The notes under the pieces are model-generated. The model was not told the origin of the DNA and did no database searches. It saw only the letters and a program-made list of their open reading frames with translations. A DNA stretch of 64,000 bases from contig NZ_CP114905.1 in the NCBI RefSeq assembly GCF_027497195.1, positions 2,466,001 to 2,530,000 on the forward strand, written 5' to 3'. The position numbers and the translations under genes were made by a program. How positions within the stretch are numbered: the stretch's first letter is position 1; every line of letters starts with the position of its first letter. Below are positions 45,944 to 55,807 of this stretch, one piece after another. Source of the DNA: Streptomyces sp. WMMC500. Its GTDB lineage: Bacteria > Actinomycetota > Actinomycetes > Streptomycetales > Streptomycetaceae.

Positions 45944-46075
45944 TTACGCGCTTTCGAAGAGGCGTAGCCGGTGTGCCACCGCTGCGGCTTCGCCGCGGTT
46001 GGACACGCCCAGCTTGGCCATCAGGTTCGATACGTGCACGCTCGCCGTCTTCGGCGAGATGAACAACTCCTCTGC
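45873..46075 (-). repeat. right arm of 203-nt inverted repeat
   Basis: Reverse complement of 44373-44575 with three mismatches. It includes the last 132 nt of LAL 4 and the start of its neighbouring fragment. Confidence 0.95.
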
Positions 46076-48979
46076 TATCTCGCGGTTGCTCCGCCCGGCC
46101 GCCACCCGCCGCAGCACGTCCGTCTCCCGGGCCGTCAGGCCCAGCGACTCCACCGGGTCCGCCGGCGGGCGGGACGCCGGGCCGAGGGGGACGCGGGCGC
46201 GGCCGGCGAGTTGTTCCACCGCCTCGCGGAGCGGGGTCGCGCCGAGGCGGACCGCCGTCGCGTGCGCCTCGGCCAGCAGCGGCGTCGCGGCCTCGCGGGC
46301 CGCCGCACCGGCAGCGCCGCCGCCCGGGGCGGCGGCGAGCAGCGCCTCCGCCCGGCGGTGCGCGAGGTCCGCCAGCGTGTGCGGGTGGCCCAGCGGTTCG
46401 TACGCCGCGGCAGCCGCCGCCCACACGGCCGGGTCGACGACCCCGCGGGCGCGGGCCAGTTCCGCGGTGAAGAGGCGGGACTGCGGGGTCCACAGCGGGC
46501 CTTCGGCCGGCAGGTTCGACGCCGCGTCCGCCAGCCGCGCCACGATCTCCGCGCGCCGCGCCTCCGGCGCGCCCGGCGCCCCGGCGACGTCCGCCGCCAG
46601 CCGGGCGCCGGCGACGAGCAACTGCCAGACGTACGTCTCCTGGCCGGACAGCGGCAGCAGCACGAGGTGCCGCTCCAGCACGTCGAGCGCCTCCGGCACC
46701 CGGTCGAGGGTCCGCAGGGCGCTCATCTCGACGGCGGCGAACGGCAGTTCGTACTGCGGCTCGCCGTCGTTGCGCCCCCGGTACCGGCGGGCGGCGGCGA
46801 TCAGCTCCGGCACGAGCCCGAACTCCCCGCGCAGCAGCGCGAGCTGCGCCCGCCGCAGCGCCACGGACGCGCTGGAGCGGGAGCCGACCGCGAACCGCAT
46901 CCACTCCTGGCGCACCTGCTCGGCGCGGTCCCACTCGCCCAGCGAGGTCAGCGACTCCACGACGTTGAGCGCGGCGAAGGCCGCGGAGTCGTACAGCCCG
47001 CGGCCGTACATGTCCTTCATGCCGGCGAGGCCCGCCTCGACCGCCTCCGCGGACCGGCCGGCCTTCTCCAGCGCGTCGCACAGGTTGATGCACGCGCGGC
47101 CCATCTGGCGGAACGCGCCCCGCTGCCCGGCCAGATCCCGGATCTCGTACAGCTCGGCGATCCAGGCGTCCGGGTCGCCCTTGGCCGAGCGCAGCGTGCA
47201 CAGCGTGATCCGCGCGCCCAGCTCGACGTCCCCGGCGCCCGCCTGCCGGGCCAGCTCGACGGCCCGCTCGGCGAGGGCCATGCTGTCCAGGTCGGAGGCG
47301 TGCAGCAGCTCCCACATCGCGACCTGCGCCAGGATGTCGGCGTGGGTGGCGGAGGCCGGCAGGTCGTGCACCAGGTCGTGCGCCCGGGTGAGCTCCGCGC
47401 GGCCGTCGCCGCGGCCGGCCAGCGCGATGAGCTTGGAGCGCTCCAGCCAGAACCAGGCGGCGCGCAGCGGATCCGCCGACTCGTCGACGACCTTGAGCGC
47501 CTTCTTCACGAACTTCAGCGCCGACTCCCACTGGCCGTCGAGCCGGGCCGCGAACGCGGCGTGCGCCAGCAGGTCGACCAGGTGCAGCTCGATCTCCTCC
47601 GGCCGGTCGCCGCAGCCGCAGGGCGGATACGACTCCAGCGGGCCCTGCGGCGGCAGCCCGCGGCGCTCCTCCGGCGACACCTCGTCCCACAGCTCCAGCG
47701 CCCGCTCCAGCAGCTTGAGCTGCTCGGCGTAGGCGTGCCGGGCGCGGGTTTCGAGGACGGCGTGGAGCACGGCGGGCAGGGCCTTGGCGGCGTCGCGCGC
47801 GAAGTACCAGTAGCTCGCCAGCCGGGTCGCCCGCTCCTCCGCGGCGACCAGCGTGGGGTCGGCCTCCAGGGCCTCCGCGTACCGCCGGCTCAGGCGGGTG
47901 CGCTCGCCGGGCAGCAGGTCGTCGAGCACGGCCTCGCGCAGCAGCGCGTGCCGGAAGCGGTAGCCGTCGACGCTGCCCTCCTCGTCGGGCACCAGCACGT
48001 TCGCCCCGACGGCGGCGCGCAGGCCCTCGATCAGCTCGTCCTCGGTCAGGCCGGAGACGACGGCGAGCAGGGCGTGCGGGACGCGCGCGTTCCGCGCGGC
48101 GAGGCGCACCACCCGCTGGGCGCCCTCGGGCAGCGCCTCGACCCGGACCAGCAGCAGGTCGCGCAGAGAGTCGCTGAGGCGGCCCGCGTCGTCGCTGAGG
48201 GCCAGCTCCTCGACGAAGAAGGGGATGCCCTCGCTGCGCGCGTACACCTCGGCGGTCAGCTCGCGCTCGGGCTCGGCCACGCCGCGGATGCCGGCGAGCT
48301 GGCTGCGCACCTCCTCCAGGCTGAGCCGGGCCAGCTCCAGCCGCTGCACGGAGCGCAGCCGGTCCAGCTCGGCGAGGAAGGGGCGCAGCGGATGGCGGCG
48401 GTGCACGTCGTCCGAGCGGTACGTCATGAGGACCACGAGGCGGGCGCCCTGGACCGACCGGACGAGATAGCCGAGCAGCTCGCGGGTGGAGCGGTCCGCC
48501 CAGTGCAGGTCCTCCAGGGCCAGCACCACGGTGCGGCCGGCGGCCAGGCGCTCCAGCAGGCCGACCGTCAGCTCGAAGAGGCGGGCCCTGCTGTCCTGGC
48601 CGTGCGGCTCCTCGGTGACCGGGCCCAGGTCGGGCAGCAGCCGGGCGAGCACCGGCTCCTGGCCGGCGGCCAGCTCCGTGAGCTCGGCGCCCAGCTTGCG
48701 GTGCAGCATGCGCAGCGCGGTGGCGAACGGCGCGAACGGCAGGCCGTCGGCGCCCAACTCCAGACAGCCGCCGACCGCGGTGACCGCGCCGGCGTCCTGC
48801 GCGGCCTCCAGGAACTCGTCCAGCAGCCGGCTCTTGCCGACGCCTGCCTCGCCGCCCACGAGCAGCACCTGCGGCTCGCCGAGGGCGGCGCGGGCGAGCG
48901 CGGCGTCGAGGGTCTTCAACTCGTCACGACGGCCTGCGAACACCGGGCTGATGGATCGGCTCTGCACGTTGTCGAGCAT
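45944..48979 (-). CDS. LAL-family LuxR regulator 4
   Basis: A 1011-residue STAND-type LuxR regulator. Walker A is GGEAGVGKS (residues 42-50), Walker B TVVLALEDLHWAD, then [19 protein letters not shown], a TPR-like helical region and the C-terminal LuxR domain with GRSNREIAEELF (Glu where the paralogues have Gln). The start MLDNVQSRSISPVFAGR is preferred over an ATG 12 nt upstream by comparison with LAL 1 and LAL 3. No WVKAA-type gene or shared block was found upstream; instead a membrane protein gene ends 35 nt before it on the same strand, so it may be read from that operon. Confidence 0.92.
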   Translation of the reverse strand: MLDNVQSRSISPVFAGRRDELKTLDAALARAALGEPQVLLVGGEAGVGKSRLLDEFLEAAQDAGAVTAVGGCLELGADGLPFAPFATALRMLHRKLGAELTELAAGQEPVLARLLPDLGPVTEEPHGQDSRARLFELTVGLLERLAAGRTVVLALEDLHWADRSTRELLGYLVRSVQGARLVVLMTYRSDDVHRRHPLRPFLAELDRLRSVQRLELARLSLEEVRSQLAGIRGVAEPERELTAEVYARSEGIPFFVEELALSDDAGRLSDSLRDLLLVRVEALPEGAQRVVRLAARNARVPHALLAVVSGLTEDELIEGLRAAVGANVLVPDEEGSVDGYRFRHALLREAVLDDLLPGERTRLSRRYAEALEADPTLVAAEERATRLASYWYFARDAAKALPAVLHAVLETRARHAYAEQLKLLERALELWDEVSPEERRGLPPQGPLESYPPCGCGDRPEEIELHLVDLLAHAAFAARLDGQWESALKFVKKALKVVDESADPLRAAWFWLERSKLIALAGRGDGRAELTRAHDLVHDLPASATHADILAQVAMWELLHASDLDSMALAERAVELARQAGAGDVELGARITLCTLRSAKGDPDAWIAELYEIRDLAGQRGAFRQMGRACINLCDALEKAGRSAEAVEAGLAGMKDMYGRGLYDSAAFAALNVVESLTSLGEWDRAEQVRQEWMRFAVGSRSSASVALRRAQLALLRGEFGLVPELIAAARRYRGRNDGEPQYELPFAAVEMSALRTLDRVPEALDVLERHLVLLPLSGQETYVWQLLVAGARLAADVAGAPGAPEARRAEIVARLADAASNLPAEGPLWTPQSRLFTAELARARGVVDPAVWAAAAAAYEPLGHPHTLADLAHRRAEALLAAAPGGGAAGAAAREAATPLLAEAHATAVRLGATPLREAVEQLAGRARVPLGPASRPPADPVESLGLTARETDVLRRVAAGRSNREIAEELFISPKTASVHVSNLMAKLGVSNRGEAAAVAHRLRLFESA

Positions 48980-49013
48980 CGCACGCTGCACTGACAGCGT
49001 GGAATCGGTTTTC

Positions 49014-49613
49014 TCACCCGCCGGGCACGGTGGGCAGGTCGGTGAAGACGTCGAAGCGCATGACGGCCGCGATCACCAGCCCCAGCGCCCCCAGCACGAG
49101 ACCGGCGACGGCCACGGCCCGTACCCACACCACGGGCCGCAGGGCGCTGTCGCCGAACGCCGGGCGGATCAGCACCGAGGCGGACACGATCAGGGCGACG
49201 ACCGCGGTGAGTCCGTTGAACAGGGCGATGGTGTGCCAGGGGGTGCCGTACGCGGCGGAGATCTGCTCGGCGGCGGTGCCGTCCGCGGATTCGAGCTGTC
49301 CGATCAGCTCGCGGCGGGCGGAGACCAGGTCGGCCAGCCAGGTGCCGGTCAGCGAGGCGAGGCCCAGGGCGGCGCCGACGATGGCCGCGGCGCCGGCGGC
49401 CACCCCGGAGGGGGCCCGGGCGGCGGGGGGCAGGTCGCCGGGCTCCTCGTCGTCCGGGTCGGGTCCTTCCTCGTGCCCGCCGGGGACGGCGGCCCCGTCG
49501 GCCCTCTCGGTCCCGGCAGTCCCGGCAGCCTCGTCGGTCTCGGTGGCGCCGTCGTGCGCGGTGTCGGTCGCGGCGGCGTCCGCCGCCTCGTCGGTCTTCG
49601 ACAGTGAGGTCAT
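49014..49613 (-). CDS. membrane protein of unknown function
   Basis: A 199-residue protein. The first 65 residues are acidic and low in complexity (Ala, Thr, Glu, Asp rich). Then follow four hydrophobic segments (about 70-92, 128-146, 165-185 and a weaker one), suggesting a small integral membrane protein with a cytoplasmic disordered tail. It lies 35 nt downstream of an MMPL transporter gene and 34 nt upstream of LAL 4, all on the minus strand, so the three may be co-transcribed. No family was recognised. Confidence 0.75.
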   Translation of the reverse strand: MTSLSKTDEAADAAATDTAHDGATETDEAAGTAGTERADGAAVPGGHEEGPDPDDEEPGDLPPAARAPSGVAAGAAAIVGAALGLASLTGTWLADLVSARRELIGQLESADGTAAEQISAAYGTPWHTIALFNGLTAVVALIVSASVLIRPAFGDSALRPVVWVRAVAVAGLVLGALGLVIAAVMRFDVFTDLPTVPGG

Positions 49614-49648
49614 GCCGGGCACCGTAGGCGGCCCGTCTGAGAGGAGTA

Positions 49649-51919
49649 TTAACGAACGGCGGGCGCCTGCGGCAGCCCGATGTGCTCGGCCGCCGCCGGC
49701 TCCCCGGGCCCTTCGACGCCGATCCGCGGCAGCCGCCGCTCCAGCCAGCCCGGGAGCCACCAGTTGGCCCGGCCCAGCAGGTGCATCAGCGCCGGCACCA
49801 GCAGCGTCCGCAGCACGAAGGCGTCCAGCGCCACCGCCGCGGCCAGCCCCACCCCGAACATCGCGATGATCCGGTCCCCGCCCAGCGCGAACGCCGAGAA
49901 GACCGCGATCATGATGAGCGCCGCACAGTTGATCACCCGGCCGGTCTCCGCGAGCCCGACGCGCACCGCCCGCCGGTTGTCCCGGGTCGCCCGCCACTCC
50001 TCGTACATCCGGCTGACCAGGAAGACCTGGTAGTCCATCGAGAGCCCGAAGAGCACGGAAATCATGATCACCGGCAGGAACGGCTCGATCGGCCCCGTGG
50101 CGCCCAGCCCCAGCAGCCCGCTCCCCCAGCCCCACTGGAAGACCGCCACCACCACCCCGAACGACGACGTCACCGCCAGCACGTTCATCAGCGCGGCCTT
50201 CAGCGGCACGCCCACGCTGCGGAAGGCCACCAGCAGCAGCAGGCAGCCCAGCGCGATCACGACCCCGCCGAAGAGCGGCAGCTTGCCGACGATCACCTCG
50301 GCGAAGTCGTCCTGGCCGGCCGTGATCCCGCCCACGTGCACCTGCATCGACGTGCCGTCGACGGCCTCGGGCAGCACGTCGGTACGCAGCCGGTCCACCA
50401 GGTCGGACGTCGCCTCGTCCTGCGGCGCGGTCTGCGGGGTGACGGTGATCATCCCGGTGCCGCCGCCCTGCCCGTGCACGGCGGCGGTGGCGTCGGCGAC
50501 GCCCGGCGTGCCGCGCAGCGTCTCGGGCAGCGCGTCGAAGGCCACCCGGTCGTCGGCGCCGTCGAGCTGGGCGACGAGCGTGAGCGGGCCGTTGCTGCCG
50601 GGGCCGAAGCCGCCGGCCATCATGTCGTACGCCTGCCTGGTGGTGGCGCTCGCGGGATGGTTGCCCTGGTCGGAGCTGCCGAGGTGGAGCGCGGCGACGG
50701 GCAGCGCGAGGACGCCCATGAGCACCAGTGCGAGCGCGCCCAGCAGCCGGGGGCGGCGCTGGACGAGGGCCGCCCAGCGGGCGGCGAACCCGCGCGGCAC
50801 CTCGGGCCGCGGCCCGTTCTCGACGAGCGCGCGCCGCTCGCGGCGGCTGAGCGCCTTCATGCCGATGACGCCGAGCAGCGCGGGCAGCAGCGTGAGGGAG
50901 GCGGCGACGGTGAGCACGACGGTCAGCGAGGCGGCGACGGCGACGCCGCCGAGGAAGTCCAGCCGCAGCACGAGCATGCCGAGCAGCGCGATGCACACGG
51001 TGACGCCGGCGAAGACCACGGCCCGCCCGGCCGTCGCCACGGCGCGTTGCGCGGCCTCGCCTACGGGCAGCCCCTCGCGCAGACCGCGGCGGTGTCTGGT
51101 GACGATGAACAGGGCGTAGTCGATGCCGACGCCGAGGCCGATGAGCATGCCGAGCATGGGCGCGAAGCCGGCGACGGACATGGCGTGGCCGAGGAGGCTC
51201 ACGCACCAGTACGCCGTGCCGACGCCGACGAGCGCCGTCGCGATCGGCAGCGCCATCGCGGCGAGCGAGCCGAACGCGACGAAGAGGACGACGGCCGCGA
51301 CGGCCACGCCGACGGCCTCGCCGTAGTGCACGGACGGCGCCTGCAGCAGCCCGGCCCCGGCGCCGCCCACGGCGACCTCCAGACCGCCGCCCGCCGCGGT
51401 CTCGGCGGTCTCGGCGGTCTCGGCGGCGGCGACGACCTTGCGGACGTCGCCGGCCGCCAGGTCGTCCACGGGTGCGTCGTACGTGACGGTGGCGTACGCC
51501 GTGCGCCCGTCGGCGCTGACCGCCCCGCCGTCGCCGGCGCCCGTGCCGGTGGCCGGGCCGGTGGCGGCTCCGGCGCCGCCGGGACCGGCGGCGTACGAGC
51601 CCTGCGGCCCGGCCACCTCCGCGACCCCCGGCAGCCCGGCGATCTCCGTCAGCGCCGCGTCCACCCGCTCCGCGGTGCGCGCGTCGCGCACCCCGTCGTC
51701 GTCGTGCCAGACGACGGTGTCCGCCGCGCCGTCGAGGCCGGGGAACGCCTCGGCCATGAGCACCTGCGCCCGCCCGGACTCGGTGCCGGGGACGTCGTAG
51801 TCGTTCGAGTACGCCGGCCCCAGCAGGGACGCCGCGACGGCGGCACCGGCGAAGGCGGCGAGCCAGAGCAGCACGACGACCAGACGGCGGCGTAGACACC
51901 ACCGGGCGAGACCGGACAC
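49649..51919 (-). CDS. MMPL/RND-family transporter
   Basis: A 756-residue MMPL-type proton-driven exporter. Twelve membrane segments are arranged as two repeats, each starting with one helix, a large extracytoplasmic porter domain (about 40-180 and 385-540) and five helices. The GIDYALFIVTRHRRGLREG segment (about 265-283) and FGLSMDYQVFLVSRMYEEW (about 607-625) carry the Asp-Tyr proton relay pairs of the family. A GTG start follows GGGAGC. Members in actinobacteria export lipids or antibiotics; the cargo here is unknown. Confidence 0.9.
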   Translation of the reverse strand: MSGLARWCLRRRLVVVLLWLAAFAGAAVAASLLGPAYSNDYDVPGTESGRAQVLMAEAFPGLDGAADTVVWHDDDGVRDARTAERVDAALTEIAGLPGVAEVAGPQGSYAAGPGGAGAATGPATGTGAGDGGAVSADGRTAYATVTYDAPVDDLAAGDVRKVVAAAETAETAETAAGGGLEVAVGGAGAGLLQAPSVHYGEAVGVAVAAVVLFVAFGSLAAMALPIATALVGVGTAYWCVSLLGHAMSVAGFAPMLGMLIGLGVGIDYALFIVTRHRRGLREGLPVGEAAQRAVATAGRAVVFAGVTVCIALLGMLVLRLDFLGGVAVAASLTVVLTVAASLTLLPALLGVIGMKALSRRERRALVENGPRPEVPRGFAARWAALVQRRPRLLGALALVLMGVLALPVAALHLGSSDQGNHPASATTRQAYDMMAGGFGPGSNGPLTLVAQLDGADDRVAFDALPETLRGTPGVADATAAVHGQGGGTGMITVTPQTAPQDEATSDLVDRLRTDVLPEAVDGTSMQVHVGGITAGQDDFAEVIVGKLPLFGGVVIALGCLLLLVAFRSVGVPLKAALMNVLAVTSSFGVVVAVFQWGWGSGLLGLGATGPIEPFLPVIMISVLFGLSMDYQVFLVSRMYEEWRATRDNRRAVRVGLAETGRVINCAALIMIAVFSAFALGGDRIIAMFGVGLAAAVALDAFVLRTLLVPALMHLLGRANWWLPGWLERRLPRIGVEGPGEPAAAEHIGLPQAPAVR

Positions 51920-52043
51920 GGGCGGCTCCCTGCGACATTCACGATCTTTCAGGGAGGTCGGCCCTCAAAGACTCCAGCACCTGCGCTGCCACTGTGGCAG
52001 GCGCGGGAGATCGTTTGTCCGGTCAGTGGCCTTCTTCACACGA

Positions 52044-53537
52044 TTATTCCGCTACGCCCAGCTTTTCCATGATCAGCTCACGCGCCCGGCCCGCGTCCGC
52101 CTGGCCGCGGGTGGCCTTCATGACCGCACCGACCAGCGCCCCGGCGGCCTGCACCTTGCCGCCGCGGATCTTGTCCGCGATGGCCGGGTTGGCGGCGATG
52201 GCCTCGTCGACCGCGGCGCCGAGTGCGCCCTCGTCCTTGACGATGGCCAGACCGCGCTTGTCGACCACCTCGTCGGGAGCACCCTCGCCGTCGAGGACGC
52301 CGGTGATGACCTGGCGGGCCAGCTTGTCGTTCAGCTTGCCCTCGGCGACCAGCGCCGCCACCCGCGCGACCTGCTCGGGCGTGATCGCCAGCGCGCCCAG
52401 CTCGACGCCGTCCTCGTTGGCCCGCCGCGCCAGCTCGCCCATCCACCACTTGCGCGCCGCCGCGGCGTCCGCGCCCGCGTCGATGGTCGCGACGATGGGG
52501 CCGATGGCGCCGGCGTTGAGGATGGACTGCATGTCGTGCTGGGAGACGCCCCACTCCTCGCGCAGCCGGTTGCGGCGCAGCCGCGGCAGCTCCGGCAGCC
52601 CGGCGCGCAGCTTCTCCACCCACTCGCGGGCGGGCGCGACGGGGACGAGGTCGGGCTCGGGGAAGTAGCGGTAGTCCTCCGCCTCCTCCTTGGTACGGCC
52701 CGAGGTGGTGGAGCCGGTGTCCTCGTGGAAGTGGCGGGTCTCCTGGACGACCTTGCCGCCGCCACCGAGGACTTCGGCGTGCCGGACGACCTCGGAGCGC
52801 ACCGCGCGCTCGACGCTCCGCAGCGAGTTGACGTTCTTCGTCTCGCTGCGGGTGCCGAAGACGGTGGCGCCGGCGGGCATCAGCGACAGGTTCACGTCGC
52901 AGCGCATCTGGCCCTGCTCCATGCGGGCCTCGGAGACGCCGAGGGCCTTGATCAGCTCCCGCAGCTCGGCCACGTACGCCTTCGCCACGTCGGGCGCCTT
53001 GGTGCCGGCGCCGGTGATCGGCTTCGTGACGATCTCGATCAGCGGGATGCCGGCCCGGTTGTAGTCCAGCAGCGAGTGCGAGGCGCCGTGGATCCGGCCG
53101 GTGGCGCCGCCGACGTGGGTGGACTTGCCGGTGTCCTCCTCCATGTGGGCGCGCTCGATCTCGACCCGGAAGACCTCGCCGTCGACCTCGACGTCGAGAT
53201 AGCCGTCGTACGCGATGGGCTCGTCGTACTGCGAGGTCTGGAAGTTCTTCGGCATGTCCGGGTAGAAGTAGTTCTTCCGGGCGAAGCGGCACCAGTCGGC
53301 GATCTCGCAGTTGAGCGCCAGGCCGATCTTGACCGCGGACTCCACGCCCGTCTCGTTCACCACCGGCAGCGCGCCGGGCAGGCCGAGACAGACGGGGCAG
53401 GTCTGGGTGTTGGGCCCGGCGCCCAGCGTGGTGGCGCAGCCGCAGAACATCTTGGTCGCGGTGCCGAGTTCGACGTGGACCTCCAGGCCCAGCACCGGCT
53501 CGTACGTCGCGAGGGCGTCCTCGTACGTGACAGTCAC
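52044..53537 (-). CDS. gatB: aspartyl/glutamyl-tRNA(Asn/Gln) amidotransferase subunit B
   Basis: A 497-residue subunit that phosphorylates Glu-tRNA-Gln (or Asp-tRNA-Asn) in the GatCAB transamidation pathway. The cradle domain opens with [23 protein letters not shown], whose Cys pair together with [14 protein letters not shown] forms the Zn site. The helical and C-terminal YqeY-like domains (about 350-497) end with [12 protein letters not shown]. The GTG at 53537 has GGAAGAG about 5 nt upstream. Last gene of the gat operon. Confidence 0.95.
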   Translation of the reverse strand: MTVTYEDALATYEPVLGLEVHVELGTATKMFCGCATTLGAGPNTQTCPVCLGLPGALPVVNETGVESAVKIGLALNCEIADWCRFARKNYFYPDMPKNFQTSQYDEPIAYDGYLDVEVDGEVFRVEIERAHMEEDTGKSTHVGGATGRIHGASHSLLDYNRAGIPLIEIVTKPITGAGTKAPDVAKAYVAELRELIKALGVSEARMEQGQMRCDVNLSLMPAGATVFGTRSETKNVNSLRSVERAVRSEVVRHAEVLGGGGKVVQETRHFHEDTGSTTSGRTKEEAEDYRYFPEPDLVPVAPAREWVEKLRAGLPELPRLRRNRLREEWGVSQHDMQSILNAGAIGPIVATIDAGADAAAARKWWMGELARRANEDGVELGALAITPEQVARVAALVAEGKLNDKLARQVITGVLDGEGAPDEVVDKRGLAIVKDEGALGAAVDEAIAANPAIADKIRGGKVQAAGALVGAVMKATRGQADAGRARELIMEKLGVAE

Positions 53538-53574
53538 AGCTCTCTTCCAGCCTCTCGACCCCGGCGCGGCCCGC

Positions 53575-53810
53575 TCAGCCGGCGAGGATGTCGTCGTCGT
53601 TCTTCCGGCGCAGCTCACGCAGCAGCAGGGCGACGCCGGTGGCCATGGCGGCGGCGGACACCGCGGCGTCGAGCTGGCGCAGCCGGTCCTCGTCGAAGCG
53701 GGCCTGCTTCATCTGCTTGGCGATGCCGACCGCGCCGAAGAGCGACGACGCGAGGGAGATGTAGAGACCGGCCTTGGACTTCTTGAAGTCCTTGGCCTTG
53801 GCGAACTTGC

Positions 53811-53814
<4 letters not shown>
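53575..53814 (-). CDS. conserved small protein of the gat operon (79 aa)
   Basis: A 79-residue basic protein, [20 protein letters not shown]..., with one or two hydrophobic helices (about 17-33 and 50-66) and a charged tail [14 protein letters not shown]. Its ATG overlaps the gatA stop codon by 4 nt (ATGA), so its translation is coupled to gatA, and gatB follows 37 nt later. A small gene at this place is present in other streptomycetes as far as I recall (SCO5500 position). A role in GatCAB function is only inferred from position. Confidence 0.8.
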
Positions 53815-55315
<1,501 letters not shown>

Positions 55316-55319
<4 letters not shown>

Positions 55320-55612
55320 TCCTCCCCCAGGATCTGCGGCACCTTGAAACGCTGCTGCTCCTGGGCGGGCGCGCCGGAGAGCGCCTGCTGCGCGGTCAGG
55401 CTCGGCCGGACGGTGTCCGGGCGCATGACGTTCGTCAGGGGCAGCGGGTGGGAGGTCGGCGGTACGTCCTCGCCGGCCACGTCCGCGACGCGGGCGACCG
55501 CGCCGATGATGGCGTCGAGCTGGCCGGCGAAGTGGTCCAGCTCCTCACCGCTCAGCTCCAGGCGCGCCAGCTTCGCGAGGTGGGCGACCTCCTCGCGCGT
55601 GATGCCAGGCAT
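55316..55612 (-). CDS. gatC: aspartyl/glutamyl-tRNA(Asn/Gln) amidotransferase subunit C
   Basis: A 98-residue linker subunit that wraps around GatA and GatB. The family signature is [21 protein letters not shown] at the start and the conserved RPD and FKVPQIL segments towards the end. The ATG at 55612 is chosen because GAGGA lies 8 nt upstream; the ATG 9 nt earlier has that site right next to it. First gene of the gat operon. Confidence 0.94.
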
Positions 55613-55807
55613 GCGGGTCATCCTCACAGGGTGGTGTGACGGTTTCGGGGCAATCCTATGGGGCGCGGGGCCGTGTGCCCGACCGGGTTTCCCGGCGGGG
55701 CGGTTACGGCCGCCCGCACGGCCGTCCGCACTGCCGTCCCGCACGTCGCCCCGGCCCGTACGGGAGGCTGCGCGCGCTCCGGCGCGCCACCGCGCCCCGG
55801 CCGCGGG
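55613..55807. other. gap between gatC and the RmdB-like gene
   Basis: A 195-nt stretch. It must hold the gat operon promoter and the end of the upstream GGDEF/EAL transcript. No convincing gene, hairpin or promoter consensus was identified. Confidence 0.4.
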
